Assembly (NCBI GenBank): GCA_963779805.1
Contig: CAVZZN010000006.1
Location: 248,001 to 312,000, forward strand
Origin: CAIWHR01 sp963779805
Lineage (GTDB): Bacteria > Pseudomonadota > Gammaproteobacteria > Burkholderiales > Casimicrobiaceae
Reading direction: 5' to 3'
Length of the DNA stretch: 64,000 nucleotides
Position 1 is the stretch's first letter; the number at the start of each line of letters is the position of its first letter. The notes beneath the pieces are model-generated. The model saw only the letters and a program-made list of their open reading frames with translations. It made no database searches and was not told the origin of the DNA. Shown here piece by piece: positions 52,270-61,590 of this stretch. The position numbers and the translations under genes are program-made.

Positions 52270-53243
52270 CGCCGACGTCCGGGCTCAGGTCCTGCATGGC
52301 AGCGGTTGCGGTGGGGCCGGGTGTGTCACGGGGAGTGTCTCGTCCCGATTCGCGTTGACGATGTTTTCGGATGTCCCGGCCGTCGTCATCATGCGCGAAT
52401 GGAGGAGCGGCGCTCGTGCGCTGCTGTTCGGTCCCGTGTCGCCCGGATTGACAGGGGACTGCGGCAGCGCCGCCGCGAGTCGATCGGGTTCCATCCGAAC
52501 GGCGCACGCCGGCGCCGATGCGCTTCGCGGTCGCTGGCTTCAACGTGCACGGGCGACGTCCCGGGTCCGGATCGCGAGGTCGGAGAGCCCCGAATTCTAG
52601 CAGCTGCGCGAGCAGCGTGAAAAACGCGCGGAGCAGCATCCGTGCTTCGCGTCGTCGGCTCTTCGTTGGTCGCACGGTCCGCAACCTTGAAATTTGATAA
52701 AAGCCGATGAAACGTGCGAAATGTTCACGCCCAAGCTGTCGTGAACAGTCGGCGGACTTTCCACCTGGCGCTCTTCCCTGCGTGGAGCGTTCGCGGAGAT
52801 GCATCGCGATCACTGCTTCCGGCATCGCCGTGCACGGTGCGCTTTCACTCTGCATGCAGGGGGCTCGACGCCTGCCTGCAGGTTGCCGCGCGAACTCGAA
52901 TTTGCCTCGATGCATGGCCACGATCCGCTGTCGATCCATTTAACAGCCCCCAGAAGCCTCCGTTGCGCGCCATCCGCGGCGTACATGCGAATCGCTTCAG
53001 GATCAGGCACTTGACGCCTGTTCTTCCCCCATGGCACCGAACTTGCATTGAAGCGTTTGCCTCAAGTTTCACGCTGTCTTGGAGGCTTTCAAGTTGCCTG
53101 GAGATGATGTTGGTTGCTTCGCGATTTAGGTCCGAAGCCGGCGCGGAGAAGGGTGTCGAAACGCAATCCGCGCGTTCGGTGGGAAGGTTGACAATCGTTG
53201 TTGAGAATCCAGGTCGTTCGTTTCTTTCCAGAGGGAGTTCGAT
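52270..53243. other. Long intergenic region without a supported gene
   Basis: Almost 1 kb separates the large glycosyltransferase from the next exported-protein gene. The DNA is less GC-rich after about 52675. A frame open from 52714 to 53247 on the plus strand lacks familiar motifs or a signal peptide and I do not call it. TTGACA at 53188-53193 is a perfect -35 hexamer, but no good -10 follows at 17 bases. GAGGGAG at 53229-53235 is the ribosome binding site for the gene at 53244. Confidence 0.5.
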
Positions 53244-54433
53244 ATGAAGAGGAAGACGTTAGGGCGTGTCGCAACAGCGGTTGCGGTGGGGTTGCTCAGC
53301 ACCTCTGCCTTCTCCGCCACGATGATGGCCAACAATAGCAACAAGGGCAGTATCCTGGTGTTCCCGCGCATCGACGTGCGTCCCGGCAGTCGACACGCTG
53401 ATCACCATGGTGCAACGACAGCTCGCAGAACGTGCAGGTGAAGTGCTACTACCGCACCAGCGAGCCGGTGCCGACCCCGCTGCCCCGGGTCGAAGTACGA
53501 CATCACGTAGATCAAGCACACGATGGACTTCACGTTCACGCTGACCCGCAACCAGCCGATCACGTGGTCGGCTGCAACGGGCCAGGTGCTGGGCGGCACC
53601 CGGATGGTCGCGCAGGCGTTCGGCCTCTTCCCGGACGGCAGCACGCGTCCCACGGGTGAGTTGAAGTGCTTCGCGATCGGTGCCGACGCGCAGGGCAACG
53701 TCGGCCAGATCAACTTCAACCAGCTCTTCGGCACCGCGGCGATCGTCATACCAACGCGGGGCAGGCGTACGAGTACAACGCGTGGGCGTTCCAGGCCCTC
53801 GGCGGGGTTCCGGCGCAAGGCAAGCTGGTCGGCACGCCGGGCGATCCTGGACCTCGACGGCACGATCACGGGCTATGACCTCTGCCCGAACATCCTGGTC
53901 GCGGCTTTCCAGCCCGCCGGTCAGGCGGGTGGGTTCCCGGTCGGCGCTCCGCCCGGGTTCGCGCTTCCGGCCGTGCGCAGCACCGGGATTTCATCGCGGC
54001 GTGCAACCAGGACCTGACGCAGCGCGCGCGTCCGTTCATCACCAAGTACACGTACACGTTCTGGAACCAGGACGAGTTCTCGCGTACCGGTACGCATGAA
54101 TGCGGCGACAGCTACTACGAAACGTACTTCCCGCTGACCACGGGGCAACGATCCGTATCGCCGGCGTGGGCGCAGTCAATGGCGGCACGAACGCGATCCT
54201 CGGCGATGCCGCTCGCGCAGTACAGCTCGCTGGGTACGCCGACGGCCTACATGCGCGTCGAGTCGGTGGCCGACACGTTCGTGTGCGCCGGCGCCGTGCA
54301 CTTCGGCATGCTGGGGGTGATCGCGCGCGACAACGGCGGCTTGTTCCTGCGCGGCACCAACATGGTCGGTCGCGGTACGACTCCGGGCGTGATGACGTAC
54401 GATCCGGGTCCGGCCGACAGCTTCAAGAAGTAA
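53244..54433 (+). pseudogene. Exported protein of the LVYPYYT family, heavily frameshifted, one in-frame stop
   Basis: A signal peptide (VATAVAVGLLSTSAFSATMM) is followed by NNSNKGSILVFPRIDVRPG. The protein then continues across at least six frame changes: SSQNVQVKCYYRTSEPVPTP, FTFTLTRNQPITWSAATGQV, LGGTRMVAQAFGLFPDGSTR, YEYNAWAFQALGGVPAQGKL, LDLDGTITGYDLCPNILVAA, FIAACNQDLTQRARPFITKY, ending TPGVMTYDPGPADSFKK. A TAG at 53505-53507 falls inside a conserved stretch (SKYDIT before it, IKHTMDF after it). It is related to the exported protein at 14419 by the same opening and the same VN-S-K-V-K order. It may be a decayed gene or a badly read one; repaired length about 395 residues. Confidence 0.65.
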
Positions 54434-54527
54434 GGAGCGTCGACCACTCTCTCGCGCCGCGCTGCAGTGCTGGCCTGATGTTCCGCAGCAAAGGAGCGTG
54501 AGAGCGTAGATCGCTTCACGGCAGTGG

Positions 54528-54563
54528 AAGGGCGAAGACCCGCAAGGATCTTCGCCCTTTTTT
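54528..54563 (+). terminator. Rho-independent terminator
   Basis: AAGGGCGAAGA and TCTTCGCCCTT form an 11-pair stem around a ten-base loop, with a run of T immediately after. It lies 95 bases after the stop at 54433. Confidence 0.92.
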
Positions 54564-54721
54564 ATGCGCCCGCGGAACGTGAACGGAACTCGCACGACAC
54601 GCGGTAGTGCACACGGCAGACACGGCACCGCGGTTCACGTAACATCAGACGATTGTCGGTCGACGCATTCACTCCGTCGGCGATCGCGGCGAGCGCTCCG
54701 GTGAGCCTCCTGCGCGCGGGC

Positions 54722-54727
54722 TATAAT
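54722..54727 (+). promoter_or_regulatory. Candidate -10 box (TATAAT)
   Basis: A perfect TATAAT stands 47 bases before the start codon at 54774, after the terminator of the previous gene. GGC precedes it; I see no clear -35 at 16-18 bases. With the upstream terminator it is the natural promoter site for the 54774 gene. Confidence 0.45.
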
Positions 54728-54773
54728 CGCGCCCACGCTCGACGCGAGTTCATCCGACAACAACGAGGTCACG

Positions 54774-55611
54774 ATGTCGATCAAGGTGGTTGAAAGCTGG
54801 AGTGTGGTGCGAGGTCGTTTTCGCCGCGCTGCTGTGGAGCGCCGAGTGCGGCGGCAGCCGACCCCAGGCAGGCCGAGGTCGAGGCACTGGTGAAGAAATA
54901 CTGGGCGGCCGAGGTCAAGCAGGACTACGGCACCGTGTGGGACCTGCTCGGCCGTGTGCAGCAGACGGCCGATCACGCGTGACGAGTACGTCAAGCTGCG
55001 CACCGAAAAGGGATCACCTGGCGCGTCGTGCAGGCGGACGTGAAGGACGTCGATGTCGACGGCGATCTCGCCTGGGTCCGCGTCAAGGCCGATAACACGA
55101 TGCCGAGTTTCCCGGTTACCCGACGCGAACGTTCGACCGCTGGCAGCAGTGGCGGCACACCGACCGGTGGTACCCGCTGGCGCCCAGGGAGATGCGGCAA
55201 CTGGCCGACGCTGCCGCCGAAGTTGAGGCCCGTTGCCGACGAAGCGGTGCTGAAGGAGCGCGTCGCTGCGATGTGGAAGGCGAGAGTCGACCAGGACTGG
55301 AAGACCATCTACGGATTCATGTCGCCGGCCTTCCGCGCGGCCGTGCCGCTCGACGCGTTCATGAACGGCAAGGCCAAGCTGCTCTACGTGTCGGCGAAGG
55401 TGGACTGGGTCGAGGCCAAGGACATCCGAGGCCAAGGCGCGCGTGCAGCTTCAGCTACAAGGAGAACGAGCCGGCGATGAGCAAGATGAAGCCGATCGAC
55501 GACACGATCGTCGAGCCCTGGATCAAGGCCGACGGCAATTGGTACATCGACTCGATCGTGCCGGAGGCGCCGCAACCGCCGCAGGCCGAAGCGGCCAAGC
55601 AGGCGAACTGA
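54774..55611 (+). pseudogene. Protein with two NTF2-like domains, heavily frameshifted
   Basis: At least five frame changes are needed, but the pieces line up: AEVEALVKKYWAAEVKQDYG, TVWDLLGRVQQTADHA, RDEYVKLRTEKG, VQADVKDVDVDGDLAWVRVK, RTFDRWQQWRHTDRWYPLAP, then a second half VLKERVAAMWKARVDQDWKT, IYGFMSPAFRAAVPLDAFMN, and KPIDDTIVEPWIKADGNWYI to the TGA. Both halves resemble the lipoprotein at 13802, so this protein has two copies of that domain. The N-terminus is scrambled; a hydrophobic stretch near 54810-54840 may be a signal peptide. Function unknown. Ten bases later the FG-GAP lipoprotein starts, so they are cotranscribed. Confidence 0.62.
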
Positions 55612-55620
55612 GGAGCGGCC

Positions 55621-57082
55621 ATGCAGACCAACACCACCACGCACTGGTTGATTGCTGTCGCACTGGCCGCCGGCGTCGCCGGCTGTGCTGACAGGCCCGC
55701 GCGCACAACGCCGGCAATCGGCGTTCGAGCGCACGCTCGGGGGCTCGGGCGTTCCAACGCAGGACGCTGGCGTTCCGCTTCACGCTTGCAAGCCGATGGC
55801 CTGCCGGGGCAACGGCTTCTGGAAGAGCGTGCCGGTCGTCGCGGACTTCAACGGTGACGGCATCCCCGACATCGCCATTCACCCGCGCCTCGAGCACGGT
55901 GCGCGCGTGTTCCTCGGCGACGGCAAGGGGCACTGGCGCGACTCCTCGAAGGGCCTCGAGATGCCGAAGGGCTCGTGCGGCGGGGCGATCCAGACCGGCG
56001 ACGTCAACAACGACGGCAAGCCCGACCTGATCGTCGCCGACCACTGCAGCGGGATCTACGTCTACCTCAACGACGGCAACGGCAACTGGACCGCCGTCGA
56101 CGGAGCACCTCTCGCCCGAGTTCTCGACCGCGAAGCAGGGTGAAGGAAAAATTCGGCGACGGCTCGTTCGGCGTCGAGTCGGTCGCGGTCGGGGACATCA
56201 ACGGCGACGGCAAGCTCGACCTCGTCGTCAGCATGACGGACGTCGGCGGCTACGCCGTGTTCCTGGGCGACGGCACCGGCAAGAACTGGAAGGAAGTGAA
56301 GCGAGCATGGCCTTCCGAACGGCTGGGAGGCGACGCCCATCGACGTGTACCTCGGCGGCTTCTCGTACGACATCCAGCTCTGCGACGTGAACGGCGACGG
56401 CAAGCTCGACGTCGTCACGGCGTACTACACCGGGCCGCGCGTGTTCTGGGGCGACGGCACGGGCCATTTCAACGATCATTCGAAGGGGCTGCGCGAGAGC
56501 TCCGTCGGAGGCATCTACACGCGGATCGCGAGCGGGCGACCTCAACGGCGACGGCCGACGCGATCTCGTGGTCGCCAACAACTTCAACGGTGCGGAAGTG
56601 TATTTCCAGAACGCCGACGGCACGTGGCGGGGCCCGGTCGACGTCATGCCCGACCTGCAGGGCGGCGCACGCGCGGTCGCCATCGGCGACATCGACGGCG
56701 ACGGGAACAACGACGTCGTGATCGGCGGCAGCTTCGAGCAGTCGCCGAAATGGGAAGTGCTGCCGCACGGCCTCTGGGTCCGCTGGGGCAACGGCAAGGG
56801 CGGCTTCAACGACCGCGCCGACGACCAACCTGCCGGCGATCGGCATGGAGGTCATCATGGGACTTCGGATTGCGGACGTCGACGGCGACGGCCGGCCCGA
56901 CATCGTCGTCAGCAGCGGCGGCTTCACGGGCCGGCTCGGGCCCGGGCCCGAATACGCCGCCGGCGGTCGCCGCACAAGCTCCCGAAGCAGGCGGAGCTCC
57001 CGATTCCGCGCGTCGCAGGTCTGGCTGCAACGACACCGGCGCCGCAGCCGGGCCGAGCACCGATGGCGCGGCGGCGAAATAG
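55621..57082 (+). CDS. FG-GAP/VCBS-repeat lipoprotein, beta-propeller type (at least six frameshifts)
   Basis: The signal peptide ends in a lipobox (LAAGVAGC), so it is lipid-anchored outside the inner membrane. Seven calcium-binding Asp loops follow across the frames: DFNGDGIPD, DVNNDGKPD, DINGDGKLD, DVNGDGKLD, DLNGDGRRD, DIDGDGNND and DVDGDGRPD, each next to a hydrophobic strand (VVADFNGDG, IVVADHCSGIYVYLNDGNGN). Seven such repeats would close a seven-bladed propeller as in integrin-like surface proteins. Frame changes lie near 55705, 56125, 56300, 56535, 56820 and 56950 and most read as single inserted bases. Ends in an Ala/Gly-rich tail. Repaired length about 485 residues. Confidence 0.78.
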
Positions 57083-57146
57083 GCACGAGCGCGAGTGAGA
57101 GCATCCTTAGCCTGCGCTTCACCGGCATCACCCCGTAGTGCCGGCC

Positions 57147-57179
57147 CCGCCTTCTCGGAATTCGGATCCGAGGAGGCGG
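57147..57179 (+). other. Hairpin between the propeller and protease genes
   Basis: CCGCCTTCTCGG and CCGAGGAGGCGG form a 12-pair stem (one G-U) around a nine-base loop. No U-tract follows, so it is not a classic terminator. The 3' arm contains AGGAGG, 25 bases before the protease ATG and therefore too far to be its ribosome binding site. Confidence 0.5.
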
Positions 57180-57200
57180 AGCCCGGCTGAAAGGCCATTC

Positions 57201-59588
57201 ATGCGTATCCCCCTACGCTGCTCCAGCTTCGCGCTCTTCGCCATCCCCGTTCTTCTGGCGAGCCTGACCGCCACCGCGGCGCCGAAGCCGACCTCGCCGG
57301 CCTGCAGCCAGACGCGATCGTCCGGCAACACGTCGACGCTGTCCGGATGCGACTTCAGCGACGACGCGGTCGATCCGCGTCACCCGCGCGCTGGAGTTCG
57401 TCGCGGCCAACAAGGGCAGCTTCAAGAACCCGCAGCTCGCGCCCGATCTCGAGATGATCGAGACGGTGCCCGGTCTCGCGAGCGAGCACGTGCGCTTCCA
57501 GCAGATGCTCCAGGGCTACCCGATCGCGGACGGCCTCGTCACCGTCCACCTCGACGGGAAGGGTCACGTGCGGCGCGCGCACAACACCTACGACGTCACG
57601 ATCAGCAATGCCGTCGCGGGCAGGATGAACTACGACCAGGCCGCTGCGCTCGCCGTGGCGCAGCAGGCGCTCGTCGTGCTCGCCGGCGGACCGGTATCCG
57701 ACGTGACGCTGCACTCGGCGCGGCAGGTCTGGTATCCGCGCAACGCAGGCGTGCTCGTGCTGGCGTGGGAGCTCACCGTCACCGTCGACAAGCCGCTCTA
57801 CGACTACCGGTTCATCATCGATCGCACCACGGGCAAGATCCTGCTGCAGCAGAACCAGATGCAGACATGGGCAATCGGTTATGGCGCCCACGCGTTTGCG
57901 CCGAACCCGATCCAGACCTCGGGCGACGTCACGCTCAACGACGGCAGCAGCGCCGACCTCATCAACAGCCTGCAGTCGTACGTGAACCTGCCGGGGCTGA
58001 TCGACAACTCGGGGCTGCTGAAGGGCCGCTTCGTCGACGTCACGTTCACGTCGCCCTTCTCGCCGCAGAACACGTTTCCCATCGCTAACGAGCCGACGCG
58101 CCTGTATCGCTACGACGTCGTCGATCCGCGCTTCGGCCAGGTGAATGCGTACTACGGGATCGATTCGGCGCAGCGCTTCCTGCGCTCCCTCGGCTTCGCC
58201 GGCGAGCGGACCGTGCCGAACGGCATCCACGACAGCCCGGTCAAGGTGTACGCGCACTGGAACAGCGACGACAACTCGTTCTACCGGCCGAGCGACGACA
58301 CGCTGCGCTTCGGCGACGGCGGCGTGCCCGACGTCGAGGACAACGACATCGTGGTGCACGAATACGGACACGCCATCCAGAGGGCGCAGAACGCGAGCCT
58401 CGGCGTGTGCTCCGCGTACGACCCGCCGTACCGGGTGGGCGATTGCGAGATGCGGGCCATGGGCGAAGGCTTTTCGGACTATTTCGCCGCTGTCGTGCAT
58501 GCGCGCGAAGGCAGCGCCGCGTATCAGGACGTCAACGCCGCGTGCGTCGGCGAATGGGACAGCACGGCGTACCGGTTGCAGTCGGGAAACAGCCCCACGT
58601 GCCTGCGCCGCGTCGACGCGTTCAACTTGTACCCGCTCGATCCCGTCGGATCCCAACGACCCCAACGCGCTATCCGGCGAGATCCACGAGGACGGCAAGA
58701 TCTGGTCGCGCGCGCTGTGGGACATCAGCAAGGCGATCGGCATCGACGTCGCGACCCAGATCGTCATCGAGCACCAGTATTCGCTGCCGCTCGACGCCAC
58801 GATGCCCGACGCGGCGCGCGAGATGCTCCTGGTCGACGACAGCCTGTTCATGGGCTTCTACGAGATCCCGTTGCGGCAGGCGTTCTGCGCGCGTCAGATC
58901 CTGCAGGGCAGCCGACTGCGTGCTGCCGACCCCGCAGACGATCGTGGTCAATGCGAGCAAGGACACGCTGCTGCGGCAGTCGAGCCCCAATCGCAACGAA
59001 GGCCAGAGCCCGCTGCTCCGGCTCAAGGGCGACCTGAACGTCAATACGCGGATCCTGGTCGGGTTCGACCTGTCGGGCGTGAATCTGTCGGGCGTGAAGT
59101 CGGTCGCTCTGGAGATGTCGATCGCCGGCACCGATCCGAACTGGGACATCTACGGACGCACGATCGACGCCTATCCCCTGTCGGTCGATTTCGCGGAAGG
59201 CAACGGCATCTACATCGGCGCCGATCCCGCCGACATGGTCCTGGGCACGGGAAGCGGCGTCACGTGGGCCTGCCGCAACGACACGGACATCGACAACTAC
59301 ACGACGCAATGCGACCCGGCGGACAGCTGGGTGGGCGGCACCGCGGCGAACAACCCGTTCCCGGCCGGCACCAACAAGCCGCCGGTGGTGCAGACCGGCT
59401 GGCAAGTCAGCGGTCGCGTGCGCTGGAACGTGACCTCCGACGTGTTCAACGGCATCAGCCGCTGGGTGGTGAAGAAGACCTTCGACGACAAGCCGGGGCG
59501 CATGGACTTCTATTCGAAGGAAGGCGCGCTCGCGCTCGATCCCTACGATCTCGCGGGCCTGCGCCCGCGCCTCGTGTTCACCTACTGA
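57201..59588 (+). CDS. Secreted zinc metalloprotease, M36/fungalysin-like, with C-terminal carbohydrate-binding-type domain (three frameshifts)
   Basis: A signal peptide (FALFAIPVLLASLTATAA) leads a propeptide of the FTP/PepSY type (VRFQQMLQGYPIADGLVTVH, LVLAWELTVTVDKPLYDYRF). The catalytic domain has HEYGH in DNDIVVHEYGHAIQRAQNAS and the distal Glu in MRAMGEGFSDYFAAVV, matching the M4/M36 zinc site. After shifts near 58647 and 58915 a beta domain follows (ASKDTLLRQSSPNRNEGQSP, ILVGFDLSGVNLSGVKSVAL), like DNRLRE/CBM96-type modules on secreted enzymes. A first shift lies near 57375. Repaired length about 795 residues. It is a plausible type II secretion substrate. Confidence 0.85.
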
Positions 59589-59673
59589 TGACGGCCGCGG
59601 GTGGGGCGTCGATGCGCGCCGGCGGATCGGTGATCGGCGCCGCCCGAATCCGAAACCGCAACCGGCGAGGTCG

Positions 59674-60568
59674 ATGCTGAAGCGCAAGCCGCGCCTCTTC
59701 CTGCACGTCGGCACGACGAAGACGGGAACGACGACCCTGCAGCATGCCGGCGATGCCTCGCGCGAGTCGCTTCTCGCGCGAGGCATCCTGTACCCGGACG
59801 TCGACCTCAACGCGGGTCCCGCGCCGAAGCACCAGTGGCTCGCCAACCTGCTGCTCACGGACGGCTTCGAGCGCTTTGCGCGCAACGTGAGCGCGGTCGT
59901 GGAGCAGGCGCGGGCAGCGGGGTGCCGATCGCGTCCTGCTGTCGACCGAAGGCCTCTACAACCACTGGTTCGACTTTCCGCACTCGGGGCGCGCCGCGCT
60001 CGCGGGATTGCGCGAGCACTTCGACGTGACCGTGTGGGTGGTGTTTCGCGAACCGGTCTCCTGGGCCATGTCGATGTACGTGCAGGCCGTGAAGAACCCG
60101 CCGTTCCATCTCGCACCGGTGTACGCGACGACGCAGCCGCCCGAGGCCGTGATCGAGCAGCCGTACTTCCGCACCCGCCTCCGGTACGATCAGTTCGTGC
60201 GCGACGCGGAGGCCGTGTTCGGCGAAGGCAGCGTGCTCGTCTCGCGCTACGAGTCCGGTGACATCCTGCAGCAGGCGCGCAAGCTGCTCGAGGTCGACGA
60301 GACGGCGCTCGCGAGCGCGGGCGATCGCAACCGGGGGCTTTCGATGCTCGGGCTCGACCTCCTGCTGCGGCTCAACGGCCTGCGCATCCAGGGCGAGGAG
60401 CGCGAGAGCATCGCGTCGCGCATCGTGGCGCTCGATCGCGTGCTGGGTGCCACCAGCGAGCCCGTGCGGGCGTCGCCCGAGGTGCGCGAGAAGGTGCTCG
60501 CGATGGCGCGCGAGAGCGAGCGTTATCTCGAAACGCGCTTCGGGATCGGCTGGGCCGATTGCCGCTGA
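59674..60568 (+). CDS. Sulfotransferase-like protein (one frameshift)
   Basis: The N-terminus reads RLFLHVGTTKTGTTTLQHAG, where GTTKTGTTTLQ fits the PAPS 5'-phosphosulfate loop of sulfotransferases. After a +1 shift near 59930 the rest follows: RVLLSTEGLYNHWFDFPHSG, FDVTVWVVFREPVSWAMSMY with the Arg-Glu-Pro seen at the 3'-phosphate site of this superfamily, and YDQFVRDAEAVFGEGSVLVS. Repaired length about 298 residues. It would sulfate a sugar or lipid in the cytoplasm. It starts 86 bases after the protease and is followed after 19 bases by a GT8-like gene, so it belongs with the glycan genes. Confidence 0.78.
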
Positions 60569-60587
60569 CGCGCCTCGCGATGCCGAA

Positions 60588-61432
60588 ATGACCCTCGCGA
60601 TCGGCTGCGTTGCCGAGCCCACGTCCAGGTATCTCGACCAGGCCGAGCGGCTGCTGAAATCCTGGCGCTGGTTCGCGGGCCGCTACGCCGGAGCGGACTT
60701 CCACGTCTGCATCGTCGGCGAAGTCGCGGCCGACGTCCGCGCGCGCTTTGCCGCGTACGGCGCGCACGTGCATCCCGTGGCGCGTTTCAGCGAGGCGCAC
60801 CCGCAGTCGAACAAGCTGCGGTTCCTCGAACTCGAGGCTGCGCGCTGCGCGCAACGCACCGTGCTGCTCGACTGCGACACGATCGTCGTGCAGGAGCCGC
60901 ACGCGCTGTTCGAAGGCGAGGCCCTGATCGCGAAGATGGCCGATCTCGCCACCGTCCCGCACGCGGTGTTCGAGCGCGTGTTCGCGGCCTTCGGCGTCGC
61001 GCTGCCGCCGGCGGAGTACGCCTGCACGGTCGGCCAGGCAGCGATCGATTCCCTACTTCAATGCAGGCGTGCTGAGCTTCTCGCCCGAGGCCATGCGCAC
61101 GCTCGTGCCGCAGTGGATCGCATTCAACGCGCGGCTCATCGAGCGCATGGACCTGCTCGGCGACTGCGGCAATTTCTGCGAGCAGGCGAGCCTCAGCCTG
61201 GCGGTTGCGGCCACCCGGACGCGTTTCACGCTGCTCGCCGACGCGCTCAACTTCCCCGCGCACCTCCAGGAGCAGCCCATCGGCTCCGTCTTCGGCCAGA
61301 CCGATCCCGTCCTCATCCATTACCATTGGCTCACCGGCGCCCGACGGGCGACTGTTGCGAAGCCCGTATCCCAACGTGAATCGGCGCATCGAAAGCTTCA
61401 ACCAGCGCGAGACCGACGAAGCGCCGCGCTGA
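60588..61432 (+). CDS. GT8-like glycosyltransferase or nucleotide-sugar transferase (two frameshifts)
   Basis: The protein starts MTLAIGCVAEPTSRYLDQAE and has a GT-A fold pattern: FHVCIVGEVAADVRARFAAY, then AQRTVLLDCDTIVVQEPHAL, where DCD is the metal-binding DXD. Near 61048 a +1 shift leads to YFNAGVLSFSPEAMRTLVPQ, the usual NAGV strand. ALNFPAHLQEQPIGSVFGQT and HYHWL follow, and a second shift near 61345 gives the end NVNRRIESFNQRETDEAPR. Repaired length about 281 residues. It resembles small transferases of LPS and capsule clusters. Acceptor unknown. Confidence 0.72.
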
Positions 61433-61590
61433 CCGCGCACCGCGCCTGCAGACCCACTCCATGACCGTGCCGCCATCCGACGCCGCAGGGTCCCACCGGC
61501 GCCGGAGCGCGGTGGCTCTGCAACTGGGAGAACGTGTGCTGGCCCAGTCCGCTGCGGAGGCCCGTGGCGCTCGCGCACTGAGGACATTCC

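Noticed and set aside
52714..53247. Plus-strand open frame in the long intergenic region
   Set aside because: No start context, signal peptide or domain; the low GC of the stretch makes chance stops no less likely, but nothing positive supports a gene.
57147..57179. Terminator after the propeller gene
   Set aside because: The stem is strong but no U-tract follows on the plus strand; kept only as a hairpin.
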